DNA from: Pseudomonas sp. UBA1879
GTDB taxonomy: Bacteria > Pseudomonadota > Gammaproteobacteria > Pseudomonadales > Pseudomonadaceae
DNA length: 64,000 nt
Assembly (NCBI RefSeq): GCF_002338065.1
Contig: NZ_DDHJ01000010.1
Coordinates: forward strand, 1 to 64,000
Direction of reading: 5' to 3'
Shown here: piece after piece, positions 42,802 through 51,590 of the stretch
Position numbering within the stretch: position 1 is the stretch's first letter
Layout: the number at the start of each line of letters is the position of its first letter
Notes under the pieces: model-generated
Databases searched by the model: none
The model's input: only the letters and a program-made list of their open reading frames with translations
Told to the model about the DNA's origin: nothing
Program-made: the position numbers and the translations under genes

Positions 42802-43873
42802 GTTATACCGCGCGACCGATCTGCCGGTGCTGCAGAACCGCACGTTTGCCGATGCCGAAAGCGCGAAGCAGTCGGCCAGCGCCGACGTGGTGCTGGTGCA
42901 GGACCGCCGTACCGGGCTCATCTACAACCAGGCGTTCGACCCGGACAAGCTGGTCTACGACAGCAACTACCAGAACGAGCAAGCCCATTCGGGCCTGTTC
43001 AAGCAGCATCTCGACGATGTTGAGGGCGTCATCGGCCAGCATTTCAGCGGGTTGAGCCTGATCGAAGTCGGCTGCGGCAAGGGCTATTTTCTCGAGCTGT
43101 TGCGCGAGCGCGGCTACCCCGTCATCGGCATCGATCCTGCCTACGAAGGCAGCAACCCGGACGTGGTCAAGCAACCCTTCACCGCTGAGCTCGGGCTGAG
43201 GGCAGATGCCGTGGTGCTGCGCCACGTCCTCGAACACATTCCGGACCCGTTGGCGTTCCTGCGGGAAATCGCCAAGGCCAATCAGGGCGGCCAGATCTAC
43301 ATCGAAGTGCCGTGTTTCGACTGGATTCTCGAACACCGCGCCTGGTTCGACCTGTTCTACGAACACGTGAACTACTTCCGCCTCGATGATGTGCGCGGCC
43401 TGTTCGGCACCGTTCACGAAGCGGGGCACCTGTTCGGCGGGCAATACCTGTACGTGGTGGCGGACCTCGCGACCTTGCGCGAGCCGGTCGCCGATTCAGT
43501 GCCCGGTTCGATCCTCGAGCGCCTGCCCGAAGGCTTCACTGCCAGCATCGACCGCGCGATGCAGATCCTGCGCACGACGCCGCAGCGGGGTGCCGCGATC
43601 TGGGGCGCATCCTCCAAAGGCGTGATCTATTCGCTGTTTCTGCAGCGCGCCGGGGTGGCTGTCGATCATGTCGTCGACATCAATCCGGGCAAGCAGGGCC
43701 GCTACCTGCCACTGAGCGGTTTGCGCGTGTCGTCGCCGCAAGAGGCGCTGGACAGCCTGCCCGAAGGGGCGAACCTGTTCGTGATGAACTCCAATTACCT
43801 GACAGAAATTCAACGGATGACCTCCGGCCGCTACGTCTACCACGCCGTGGACAGCGCGCAATTCCAACTTTGA
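42791..43873 (+). CDS. Two-domain SAM-dependent methyltransferase
   Basis: A 360-residue protein. The central SAM domain (about 85-200) has LIEVGCGKGYFLELL and LRHVLEHIPDPLAFL. The C-terminal domain has GAAIWGASSKGVIYSLFL and VDINPGKQGRYLPLSG, which mirrors the second half of the preceding C-methyltransferase. The N-terminal zinc-binding part is reduced and lacks the CxxC pairs. It overlaps the reductase gene by 11 bases. It may methylate a second position (C or O) on the same sugar, or the two proteins may act on different sugars. Specificity is unknown. Confidence 0.8.
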   Translation: MWHELYRATDLPVLQNRTFADAESAKQSASADVVLVQDRRTGLIYNQAFDPDKLVYDSNYQNEQAHSGLFKQHLDDVEGVIGQHFSGLSLIEVGCGKGYFLELLRERGYPVIGIDPAYEGSNPDVVKQPFTAELGLRADAVVLRHVLEHIPDPLAFLREIAKANQGGQIYIEVPCFDWILEHRAWFDLFYEHVNYFRLDDVRGLFGTVHEAGHLFGGQYLYVVADLATLREPVADSVPGSILERLPEGFTASIDRAMQILRTTPQRGAAIWGASSKGVIYSLFLQRAGVAVDHVVDINPGKQGRYLPLSGLRVSSPQEALDSLPEGANLFVMNSNYLTEIQRMTSGRYVYHAVDSAQFQL

Positions 43874-43887
43874 ACGAGGCACTACCC

Positions 43888-44622
43888 ATGGCAAAGACTC
43901 CCGCGCAAATTTTCCAAGAAGAAGGCCAGGCCGAGATCGCGGCACAAGGCAAGGATCCAGAGCTGGCGCGCCTGTCTCGTGATTTCTTCGACGTTTCCGC
44001 CCGCCACCGCTACAGCTATCACTTCTCGTGGATGGGCCGTCCGGTCATTCAATACCCGCAAGACATGATGGCGATGCAGGAAATCATCTGGGACGTGCGC
44101 CCCGACGTGATTGTCGAGACCGGCATCGCCCACGGCGGCTCGATTCTGTTCTACGCCTCGATGCTGCAATTGATCGGTCACGGCGAAGTGATCGGCATCG
44201 ACATCGACATCCGTGCCCACAACCGTGAAGCCATCGAAGCCCATCCGATGAGCCACCGCGTCAGCCTGATTCAAGGGTCGAGCATCGACACGGCCATCGT
44301 CGATCAGGTCCGTGAGCGCGTGGCGGGCAAGAAAGTGCTGGTGGTGCTGGACTCCAACCACACCCATCAACACGTCCTCGAAGAGCTTCGCCTGTATGCG
44401 CCGATGGTGGCGGTGGGCAGCTATTGCGTGGTGATGGACACCGTCGTCGAAGACATGCCGGAAGACGCGTTCCCGGACCGTCCATGGGGCAAGGGCGACA
44501 ACCCGAAAACCGCCGTGTGGGCCTACTTGAAAGAGAACGACGATTTCCAGATCGACTCCGCCGTCGATCACAAGCTGTTGATCACCGTGGCACCTGACGG
44601 CTACTTGCGTCGCGTACGCTGA
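43888..44622 (+). CDS. CmcI-family (cephalosporin hydroxylase) sugar O-methyltransferase
   Basis: A 244-residue protein of the CmcI/RhmT family. Despite its name the family are mostly SAM-dependent O-methyltransferases. The SAM-binding region VIVETGIAHGGSILFYASM, the acidic metal site VIGIDIDIR and LDSNHTHQHVLEEL are present. I start at ATG 43888 with GAGG upstream; an in-frame TTG at 43870 overlaps the previous gene. P. syringae flagellin glycans contain 2-O-methylated viosamine, so an O-methyltransferase in a flagellin glycan operon makes sense. Confidence 0.85.
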   Translation: MAKTPAQIFQEEGQAEIAAQGKDPELARLSRDFFDVSARHRYSYHFSWMGRPVIQYPQDMMAMQEIIWDVRPDVIVETGIAHGGSILFYASMLQLIGHGEVIGIDIDIRAHNREAIEAHPMSHRVSLIQGSSIDTAIVDQVRERVAGKKVLVVLDSNHTHQHVLEELRLYAPMVAVGSYCVVMDTVVEDMPEDAFPDRPWGKGDNPKTAVWAYLKENDDFQIDSAVDHKLLITVAPDGYLRRVR

Positions 44623-44673
44623 ACCGCACCCGATCCATTACGCCATCTGAGCCGTCGGCAGTAGGAAAGAGAC

Positions 44674-47601
44674 ATGAAAGGCGATAAACATTTCGAAGCA
44701 GCAGCCCCCCTCGGCGCCTTGTTGACCATGGTCCTGATGACCCACGAGCGCCCGGCGTTCCTGCGCCGTGCCTTGCAGTATTACGGCACCTTGCCGTGCA
44801 AGATTCTGGTCCTGGATTCCTCGGCGCAGGCGCTGGAGGCCGAGTACGTCGACTTCCCGCACGTCGACTACCGGCACTTGCCCGAGTACAGCTATTGGGG
44901 CGTGCAGGCCAAGCTCGACTTTGGCGTGAGGCAGGTCACGACGCCGTACATGGTGTTCGCCGCGGACGATGATTTCGTCGTGCACGACGCGCTATCCGAG
45001 AGTGTGAATTTCCTCGAAGCCCACCCCGACTACGGCATGTGCCACGGCTACTGCTTGATGTATGCGTCCCACGGCAACCGGGTCAGCTATTTGCGCCGGG
45101 ACAAAAAGGTCTGTGAGGACTACGACAGCGAGCAAGGGCAGGCGCGTATCCACGAGTACTTCAGTCAGTACCTGCCGCCGTTCTACGCGGTGACCCGTAC
45201 GCCACTGATTCGCGACTGGTACGACACCATGCCCGCCGGGACGGCGTTCGAATGGCAGGAAGTCGGGCACGTTTATTACCTGCTGGCCCGGGGGAAGGCG
45301 CGGGTACTGCCGATCCCTTACGTCGTGCGTGAAATCAACATCGGCCGCTCCGAGCACAACACCGAGATTTACACCCAGTTGGCCGGGGTCGAGGCCGAAA
45401 CGGTCGCCGGTCGTGAGGCCTTCGCAGGCTTTTTGGGGGAGATCGCGGCGCCGTTGTTCGGCGTGACAGCCCAAGCGGCGAAAGCCCTCACGCTGGACAG
45501 TTTCCGGACCCTGGCGGAAAGCCTGCGCAGCCGGAACTCACTGACCGCCGAGCCTATCTTCGTCTCTACCTGGACCGACTTCAAAGGCCAGCCGAGCCGC
45601 CAGTTCGGCCCGTTGCAATACGTGGAAATGCCGTTCTACAACCAGACCTTCTTCGATCAGCTGACCGCCCAGGAATTTCTGCTGCACGCCATGCCGGCGG
45701 GGTATGCGCAGCTGGATGAACTGGAAGGCATTTGGGTGCGCCAGGAGGCCTTGCTCGCCACCCACGCCAACGATGTGCCGGAAACGGTCACCAACCGCCT
45801 TTGGGCGGCGATGGACCTCAACCCGTTCAACCGGCGGGTGGTCAAGCGCCTGGCGCAACTGCTGACTGAACAGGATGCCGAGGAAGCACCCGAGATGAAT
45901 GCCTGGGCCAAGCGACTCGCGGCGGAACCTGAGTACGACAGCCGCCGCCGACTCGACGCGATGCCGTCAGGCCAGTTGCTCAACTGGCTGCCCGCTCGCA
46001 ACCCGGACGCGAAAGAGGCGGCAGCGATTGGCGAGTACCTGGCCGGCAAAGACGGCGGGCCGGTGTTCGGCCTGCTGCTGCTGGACCTCGACGGCGACAT
46101 GGACAAGCTGCAAGTGACCCTCGACAGCCTGGTCGAAGGGCACAGCAAGGCCTTCCGCGTGGTGGTGTTCACCACGGCCGAGCCAGCGACCTCTACGACC
46201 TTCAGCAACACGCTGCACTTCGTCAAAGTCAGCGCCAGCAACTACGTCGACAAGCTCAATCAAGCCGTGCGCCAGATGAACAGCGACTGGCTGATGCTGG
46301 CTGAGGTCGGTGATCAATTCACCCCGTCGGGCCTGCTGCGGGCCGGCCTTGAATTGCTGGGCGCCGACGGCATTCGCGCGGTCTGCGCCGATGAAATCCT
46401 GCGCCAGCCCAACGGCGCGTTGACCCACCTGTTCCGCCCGGGCGTCAACCTGGACCTGCTGCAAAGCGCGCCAACGCAAATGGCCCGTCATTGGCTGATC
46501 CGACGCAGTGTGTTCGTCGAAGCGGGCGGCTATTGCGCTGACTTCAAGCACGCGCTGGAATTCGACCTGCTGCTCAAAGTCATCGAACAGGGCGGCCTTG
46601 GCGGTCTGGCGCATCTGGACGAACCGCTGCTCATCAGCAATGCGCCGGAGCTGGCGGAAAACGTCCACGAACGCATGGCACTGGTTCGTCACCTCGGCGC
46701 GCGGGGCTACAAGGCGCTGGTGACCTTCGGCCAGGCCGGCACCCTGCAGATCGATTACCAGCACAGCGCCCGACCGCAGGTCTCGATCATCCTGCACGGC
46801 GCTGATGACGTGGACGCCTTGCAGCGCTCCGTGACCAGCATCCTCCAGCGCACGCGCCACAGTGCCTATGAAGTGCTGGTGCCGGTGCATCAGGGCACCA
46901 GCGCTCAGGTACTGGAGTGGCTCGCCACCCGCGAAAAAGCCTCGAACCGCTTGCGCGTCATGCGTGACGACAGCGACCGCAAAGGGGCGGCGCAACTCAA
47001 CGCTGCGGCGCGTCAGGCCCAGGGCGAATACCTGGTGCTGCTGGCGGCCAATGCCGAGATCGTCAACCCCAACTGGCTGGGCACATTGCTCAATAGCGGC
47101 CTGCGTCCGGAAGTCGGCGTTGTCGGCGCTAAGTCGATCGACACCTTCGGCACGCTCACCCAGGCGGGGCTGATTCTGGGAATGAACGGCGGCGTGGGTT
47201 CACCCTTCGTCGGCGAGAAAAAAGACGCCTACGGCTACATGCAGCGCTTGCTGGTGGAACAGAACTACAGCGCGGTTTCAGCCACGTGCCTGATGGTGCG
47301 CAAAGAACTGTTCGATGCCGTCGGTGGTCTGGATGAAGAGCAGTTCGCCGAAGGTTTTGCCGATGTCGACCTGTGCCTGAAGCTGGGGCAGGCCGGTTAC
47401 CTGACCGTGTGGACGCCGCACGTGCAAATCGTTCATCCGGGCGCCTTGCCTGATGCGCCGGGCGCGTTGGCGGCGCTCAAGGACAAATGGGCCGCTTCGT
47501 TCGCCCATGACCTGGCGTACAACCGTAACCTGTCGCTGACCGGCAAAGGGTTTACCCTGGCCGAGCCCGGCCCGATGAATTGGACGCAGTTGCTCGCCTA
47601 G
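44674..47601 (+). CDS. Giant multidomain glycosyltransferase
   Basis: A 975-residue protein. The N-terminal glycosyltransferase domain (about 10-270) starts LLTMVLMTHERPAFLRRAL and holds AADDDF near residue 97. A linker region follows (about 270-460). A GT2-like core (about 464-690) has EVGDQF and CADE, and a second GT2-like domain (about 700-950) starts PQVSIILHG. In that domain the DXD-like site is replaced by LLAANAEI near residue 790. It shares RPEVGVVGAK, GYMQRLLVEQNYSAV and VDLCLKLG with the 7585 protein but has no C-terminal GT4-like half. It lies between the CDP-sugar genes and the pse genes. Confidence 0.86.
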   Translation: MKGDKHFEAAAPLGALLTMVLMTHERPAFLRRALQYYGTLPCKILVLDSSAQALEAEYVDFPHVDYRHLPEYSYWGVQAKLDFGVRQVTTPYMVFAADDDFVVHDALSESVNFLEAHPDYGMCHGYCLMYASHGNRVSYLRRDKKVCEDYDSEQGQARIHEYFSQYLPPFYAVTRTPLIRDWYDTMPAGTAFEWQEVGHVYYLLARGKARVLPIPYVVREINIGRSEHNTEIYTQLAGVEAETVAGREAFAGFLGEIAAPLFGVTAQAAKALTLDSFRTLAESLRSRNSLTAEPIFVSTWTDFKGQPSRQFGPLQYVEMPFYNQTFFDQLTAQEFLLHAMPAGYAQLDELEGIWVRQEALLATHANDVPETVTNRLWAAMDLNPFNRRVVKRLAQLLTEQDAEEAPEMNAWAKRLAAEPEYDSRRRLDAMPSGQLLNWLPARNPDAKEAAAIGEYLAGKDGGPVFGLLLLDLDGDMDKLQVTLDSLVEGHSKAFRVVVFTTAEPATSTTFSNTLHFVKVSASNYVDKLNQAVRQMNSDWLMLAEVGDQFTPSGLLRAGLELLGADGIRAVCADEILRQPNGALTHLFRPGVNLDLLQSAPTQMARHWLIRRSVFVEAGGYCADFKHALEFDLLLKVIEQGGLGGLAHLDEPLLISNAPELAENVHERMALVRHLGARGYKALVTFGQAGTLQIDYQHSARPQVSIILHGADDVDALQRSVTSILQRTRHSAYEVLVPVHQGTSAQVLEWLATREKASNRLRVMRDDSDRKGAAQLNAAARQAQGEYLVLLAANAEIVNPNWLGTLLNSGLRPEVGVVGAKSIDTFGTLTQAGLILGMNGGVGSPFVGEKKDAYGYMQRLLVEQNYSAVSATCLMVRKELFDAVGGLDEEQFAEGFADVDLCLKLGQAGYLTVWTPHVQIVHPGALPDAPGALAALKDKWAASFAHDLAYNRNLSLTGKGFTLAEPGPMNWTQLLA

Positions 47602-47624
47602 GGCATCACGCAAAGGACGTCGTC

Positions 47625-48626
47625 ATGTTTAATGGCAAATCAGTGTTCATCTCAGGCGCGACCGGTTCGTTCGGTCGCATGTTCATCCGCACGCTGCTGG
47701 AGCACTACCAGCCTCGGCGCGTGGTGGTGTTCTCCCGCGATGAGCTCAAGCAGTACGAAATGCAGCAGGAATTCAACGCGCCGTGCATGCGCTACTTCCT
47801 CGGCGATGTACGCGATGCCGAGCGCTTGCAACAAGGCATGCGTGGCATCGACTACGTGGTGCACGCGGCAGCGCTCAAGCACGTGCCAGCGGCGGAATAC
47901 AACCCCACCGAGTTCATCCGCACCAATGTCAACGGCGCGGAAAACATCATCTCGGCGGCCATCGCCAACGGCGTGCAGAAAGTCATCGCGCTGTCCACCG
48001 ATAAGGCCGCGAGCCCGATCAACCTGTACGGCGCGACCAAGTTGCTGTCGGACAAACTGTTTGTCGCCGCCAACAACATCGGCGGCGAAGAGCAGACCCG
48101 CTTCGCTGTCGTGCGGTACGGCAACGTTGCCGGTTCCCGGGGTTCGATCGTGCCGTTCTTCAACAAGCTGATCGCGGGCGGGGCTCAAGAATTGCCGATC
48201 ACCGATCCGCGCATGACCCGTTTCTGGATCACACTCGACCACGGCGTGAAATTCGTCATGCAGAGCTTTGAGCGCATGCATGGCGGCGAAGTGTTCGTGC
48301 CGAAGATTCCGTCGGTGCGCATTGTCGATCTGGCGACTGCCATGGCCGCTGACCTGCCACACAAGCTGGTGGGGATTCGTCCAGGGGAAAAACTGCATGA
48401 ATTGATGGTGCCTCAGGACGACGCGCGCATGACGCTGGAGTTCAAGGACCACTACACCATCGTGCCGTCGATCCGTTTCAATAACGTCGAAACCGATTTC
48501 ACCACCGACGCCACGGGTGAAAAAGGCCAGCCCGTGGCCGATGATTTCGAGTACCGCTCCGATACCAATCCGGATTTCATGTCGGTGTCTGAAATCGGCC
48601 AACTTCACGCTGAAATCCGGCCATGA
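47625..48626 (+). CDS. pseB: PseB, UDP-GlcNAc 4,6-dehydratase (5-epimerising)
   Basis: A 333-residue SDR enzyme for the first step of pseudaminic acid synthesis. The start is at 47625 (MFNGKSVFISGATGSFG). Visible motifs are the cofactor site GATGSFGRMF, the conserved AAALKHVPAAEYNPTE and the catalytic STDKAASPINLYGATK (Tyr/Lys). These features separate PseB-type inverting dehydratases from plain 4,6-dehydratases. It opens a run of overlapping genes pseB-C-F-G-I, the next starting at an ATGA overlap. Confidence 0.94.
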   Translation: MFNGKSVFISGATGSFGRMFIRTLLEHYQPRRVVVFSRDELKQYEMQQEFNAPCMRYFLGDVRDAERLQQGMRGIDYVVHAAALKHVPAAEYNPTEFIRTNVNGAENIISAAIANGVQKVIALSTDKAASPINLYGATKLLSDKLFVAANNIGGEEQTRFAVVRYGNVAGSRGSIVPFFNKLIAGGAQELPITDPRMTRFWITLDHGVKFVMQSFERMHGGEVFVPKIPSVRIVDLATAMAADLPHKLVGIRPGEKLHELMVPQDDARMTLEFKDHYTIVPSIRFNNVETDFTTDATGEKGQPVADDFEYRSDTNPDFMSVSEIGQLHAEIRP

Positions 48627-49801
48627 TCCCCTACGGCCGACAGAGCCTCGATCAGGCGGATATCGACGCGGTGGTCGAGGTGCTCACGTCCGACTGGCTG
48701 ACCCAGGGCCCGACCATCGAGCGCTTCGAAGCGGCGATGGCGGAGCGCTGCGAAGCCGGTTTTGGCGTGGCCGTGTGCAATGCCACGGCAGCTCTGCACA
48801 TCGCCTGCCTGGCGGCCGGGTTGGGGGAGGGCGACCGGCTTTGGACCAGCCCCAACACCTTTCTGGCGTCGGCCAATTGCGGGCGCTATTGCGGCGCTGC
48901 GGTGGATTTCGTCGACATCGACCCGCAAACCTGGAATCTCGATGCCGTCGCGCTGGCTGACAAACTCGACGCCGCCGAGCGCGCCGGCACGCTGCCGAAG
49001 GTGCTGGTGGCCGTGGCGTTTTCGGGTCAGAGCGCTGACATGCGGGCGATTCGTGACTTGTCGCGCCGCTACGGGTTCGTGGTCATCGAAGACGCGTCCC
49101 ACGCCGTCGGCGCCCGTTACGCCGGTCGTCCCGTGGGCTGTGGCGAATTCGCCGACATGACCGTGTTCAGTTTCCATCCGGTGAAGATCATCACCACCGG
49201 CGAGGGCGGGATGGTGCTGACCAACCGTCCCGAGCTGGCCGAACGCTTGCGGCGTCTGCGCAGCCACGGCATGACCCGCGACCCGGCGCAAATGGACGAA
49301 CCGCCTCACGGCCCCTGGTATTACCAACAGGTCGAACTGGGCTTCAATTACCGCATCACCGACATGCAGGCGGCGCTGGGGCTGTCGCAACTGGGCAAGC
49401 TCGATGGCTTTCTGGCGCGACGTCGTGCGTTGGTGACCCGTTATCAAGCCTTGCTTGCCGAGCTGCCCCTGACCCTTCCGGCCCTGCAGCCCGAGGCGGA
49501 ATCCGCCTGGCATCTGTACGTGGTGCGGGTGCAGACCGAGCGTCTGAGCATCAGCCATCGCGAGGTATTCGATGGCCTGCGGGCGGCAGGCATCGGGGTC
49601 AACGTGCATTACATCCCGGTTCACCTGCAGCCCTATTACCGCGACCTCGGGTTCAAGCCCGGCGACTTCCCTGAAGCCGAGGCTTATTACGCCCAGGCCA
49701 TCAGCCTGCCGATGTACCCGGCGATGACCGATGAGCAGCAGGACTTCGTGGTCGATCAACTTCGGCGTCTGCTGTCGAGTGGTCAGGGTCTGCGTTCATG
49801 A
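48623..49801 (+). CDS. pseC: PseC, UDP-4-keto-sugar aminotransferase
   Basis: A 392-residue PLP enzyme of the DegT/DnrJ/EryC1 family that aminates PseB's product. The N-terminus MIPYGRQSLDQADIDAVVEVL is typical of PseC. The PLP lysine is in FSFHPVKIITTGEGG, and EDASHAVGA plus the NYRITDMQAALGLSQL segment are conserved. It overlaps pseB by four bases and pseF by four, so translation is coupled. Confidence 0.95.
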   Translation: MIPYGRQSLDQADIDAVVEVLTSDWLTQGPTIERFEAAMAERCEAGFGVAVCNATAALHIACLAAGLGEGDRLWTSPNTFLASANCGRYCGAAVDFVDIDPQTWNLDAVALADKLDAAERAGTLPKVLVAVAFSGQSADMRAIRDLSRRYGFVVIEDASHAVGARYAGRPVGCGEFADMTVFSFHPVKIITTGEGGMVLTNRPELAERLRRLRSHGMTRDPAQMDEPPHGPWYYQQVELGFNYRITDMQAALGLSQLGKLDGFLARRRALVTRYQALLAELPLTLPALQPEAESAWHLYVVRVQTERLSISHREVFDGLRAAGIGVNVHYIPVHLQPYYRDLGFKPGDFPEAEAYYAQAISLPMYPAMTDEQQDFVVDQLRRLLSSGQGLRS

Positions 49802-50499
49802 CGGCACTTGCGGTCATTCCGGCGCGGGGCGGCAGCCAGCGTATCCCGCGCAAGAACCTGAAGCGGTTCAACGGCGAGCCGATGATCGTCGGCTCGATTC
49901 GCACGGCATTGAACAGCGGCCTGTTCGACCGCGTCATTGTCAGTACCGACGACGAAGAGATTGCCGAGGTGGCGCGTCGGCATGGCGCTGACGTGCCCTT
50001 CATGCGTCCTTCGGAACTGGCCGATGCCTTCACCGGCACCGGGCCGGTGGTGCAACACGCGATTCGTTCACTGGACGCACACTACGATTTCACCTGCTGC
50101 ATTTACGCCACTGCGCCGCTGTTGCAGCCCCGATTTCTGCGTCAGGGGTTCGAGGCTTTGCAGGCTGCGCCGGACAAGGCGTTCGCGTTCTCCGTGTGCA
50201 GCTTCGGTTTCCCCATCCAGCGCGCATTGAAGATCAACGACGACGGCAGCCTGGACGCCATGCACCCCGAGTTTCGCCATGTGCGCTCGCAGGATTTGCC
50301 GCCGGCGTATCAGGATGCCGGGCAGTTCTACTGGGGGCGCAGCGCGGCGTGGCTGCGGGGCGACGTGATCTTTTCGCCCCTCAGCCTGCCGGTGATTCTG
50401 CCCCGGCATCTGGTGCAGGACATCGACGACGAGGAAGACTGGCGTCGCGCCGAGTACCTGTACGCCGCGCTCAAGGCGGGCGGAGAAATCGAACCGTGA
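49798..50499 (+). CDS. pseF: PseF, pseudaminic acid cytidylyltransferase
   Basis: A 233-residue CMP-nonulosonate synthetase. Motifs are the CTP-binding VIPARGGSQRIPRKN (residues 6-20), the substrate region VSTDDEEIAEVAR, QDAGQFYW and the metal-binding DIDDEEDWRRAE. The family also includes NeuA and LegF, but QDAGQFYW and the pse neighbours favour PseF. It makes CMP-pseudaminic acid, the donor for flagellin modification. Confidence 0.94.
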   Translation: MTALAVIPARGGSQRIPRKNLKRFNGEPMIVGSIRTALNSGLFDRVIVSTDDEEIAEVARRHGADVPFMRPSELADAFTGTGPVVQHAIRSLDAHYDFTCCIYATAPLLQPRFLRQGFEALQAAPDKAFAFSVCSFGFPIQRALKINDDGSLDAMHPEFRHVRSQDLPPAYQDAGQFYWGRSAAWLRGDVIFSPLSLPVILPRHLVQDIDDEEDWRRAEYLYAALKAGGEIEP

Positions 50500-51590
50500 G
50501 GGTGCTGATTCGCGCCGATGCGTCTATCGCCATCGGCAGCGGCCACATTGCCCGCTGCTTGACGCTGGCCAATGTGCTGCGCAATGGCGGTGCTGAAGTG
50601 ACCTTCGCCTGTCGGCAACTGCCGGGGCATCTGCTGCAACGTTTGCGCGATCAAGGTTACGTTGCCCATGGTTTGCCGGAACGTTACCCGCAGGAGCGGA
50701 ACGACGCTGACATCGAGGCAGGCTTGCCCTGGGAGGCCGACATTGCGGCCTTGACCGGCGTCGTCGCCGATACCCCGCGTTTCGACTGGCTGATCGTCGA
50801 CCACTACGGGCTGGATGCGCAGTGGGAGAGGGCGGCGCGTCGGTTCACTCATCGGCTGATGGCCCTCGATGACTTGGCCAATCGGCCCCACGCGGTGGAC
50901 CTGTTGCTCGATCAGAACGTCTCCGCTCAAGCACTGCCCGCAGCCTACGCGCAGTGGCTGGACAGCCACTGCCAGACCTTGTTCGGCCCCCGATTCGCCC
51001 TGCTGCGCGATGAGTTTCAGTGCCAGCCCATCGTGATCAAACCGAAAGTGAAGCGGGTGCTGGTCAACTTCGGTGGCTTCGATGCGGCGTGTCAGGTACA
51101 GGCCACGCTGCGGGTGCTGGAACGCTTCGACGACTTGCAGGTGGACGCCGTCGCCGGGATGCATAACCCGCAATGGGCGGCAATGACGGCGATGGCGAAG
51201 GCGCACCCGAACTGGCGTCTGCACACGCTGGTGGACGATTTTTTCGGGCTGATGCAACAGGCGGACCTGTTCATCGGCGCCGGCGGTGGCACGACCTGGG
51301 AGCGCGCCGCGCTGGGGTTGCCGACGATTTGCATCTCGGTGGCACACAACCAGCAGCTCAATGCGCGGTTGCTGGCCGAAGCAGGCGTGCACCGCTATCT
51401 TGGCGCCCATGAACGGTTGGCCCCGGCGCAGTTGACCGCTGCGATTGCCGGGCTGATCGACGATGCGCCGCAACGTCAAGCGTTCGCTGAACGGTCGCGG
51501 GCGCTGGTGGACGGTTTCGGTGCCAGACGGGTGGCGGATGCGCTCAGCGGCCTGCTGTCCGGCGATGACCCTTTTTCAGTGAGTGAATGA
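50496..51590 (+). CDS. pseG: PseG, UDP-sugar hydrolase
   Basis: A 364-residue protein starting at a GTG that overlaps the pseF stop (GTGA). The N-terminal IRADASIAIGSGHIARCLTLA is the PseG signature; GSGH supplies the catalytic histidine region. The GT-B-like C-half shows IGAGGGTTWERAALGLPTI. PseG removes UDP from the diacetamido-sugar. It is about 90 residues longer than the Campylobacter enzyme, but I cannot see an acetyltransferase (PseH) domain in the extra length. Confidence 0.92.
   Translation: MRVLIRADASIAIGSGHIARCLTLANVLRNGGAEVTFACRQLPGHLLQRLRDQGYVAHGLPERYPQERNDADIEAGLPWEADIAALTGVVADTPRFDWLIVDHYGLDAQWERAARRFTHRLMALDDLANRPHAVDLLLDQNVSAQALPAAYAQWLDSHCQTLFGPRFALLRDEFQCQPIVIKPKVKRVLVNFGGFDAACQVQATLRVLERFDDLQVDAVAGMHNPQWAAMTAMAKAHPNWRLHTLVDDFFGLMQQADLFIGAGGGTTWERAALGLPTICISVAHNQQLNARLLAEAGVHRYLGAHERLAPAQLTAAIAGLIDDAPQRQAFAERSRALVDGFGARRVADALSGLLSGDDPFSVSE

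Noticed and set aside
50496..51590. PseG-PseH fusion
   Set aside because: PseG is longer than usual, but I see no acetyl-CoA-binding motif, and the extra length is too short for a GNAT domain.
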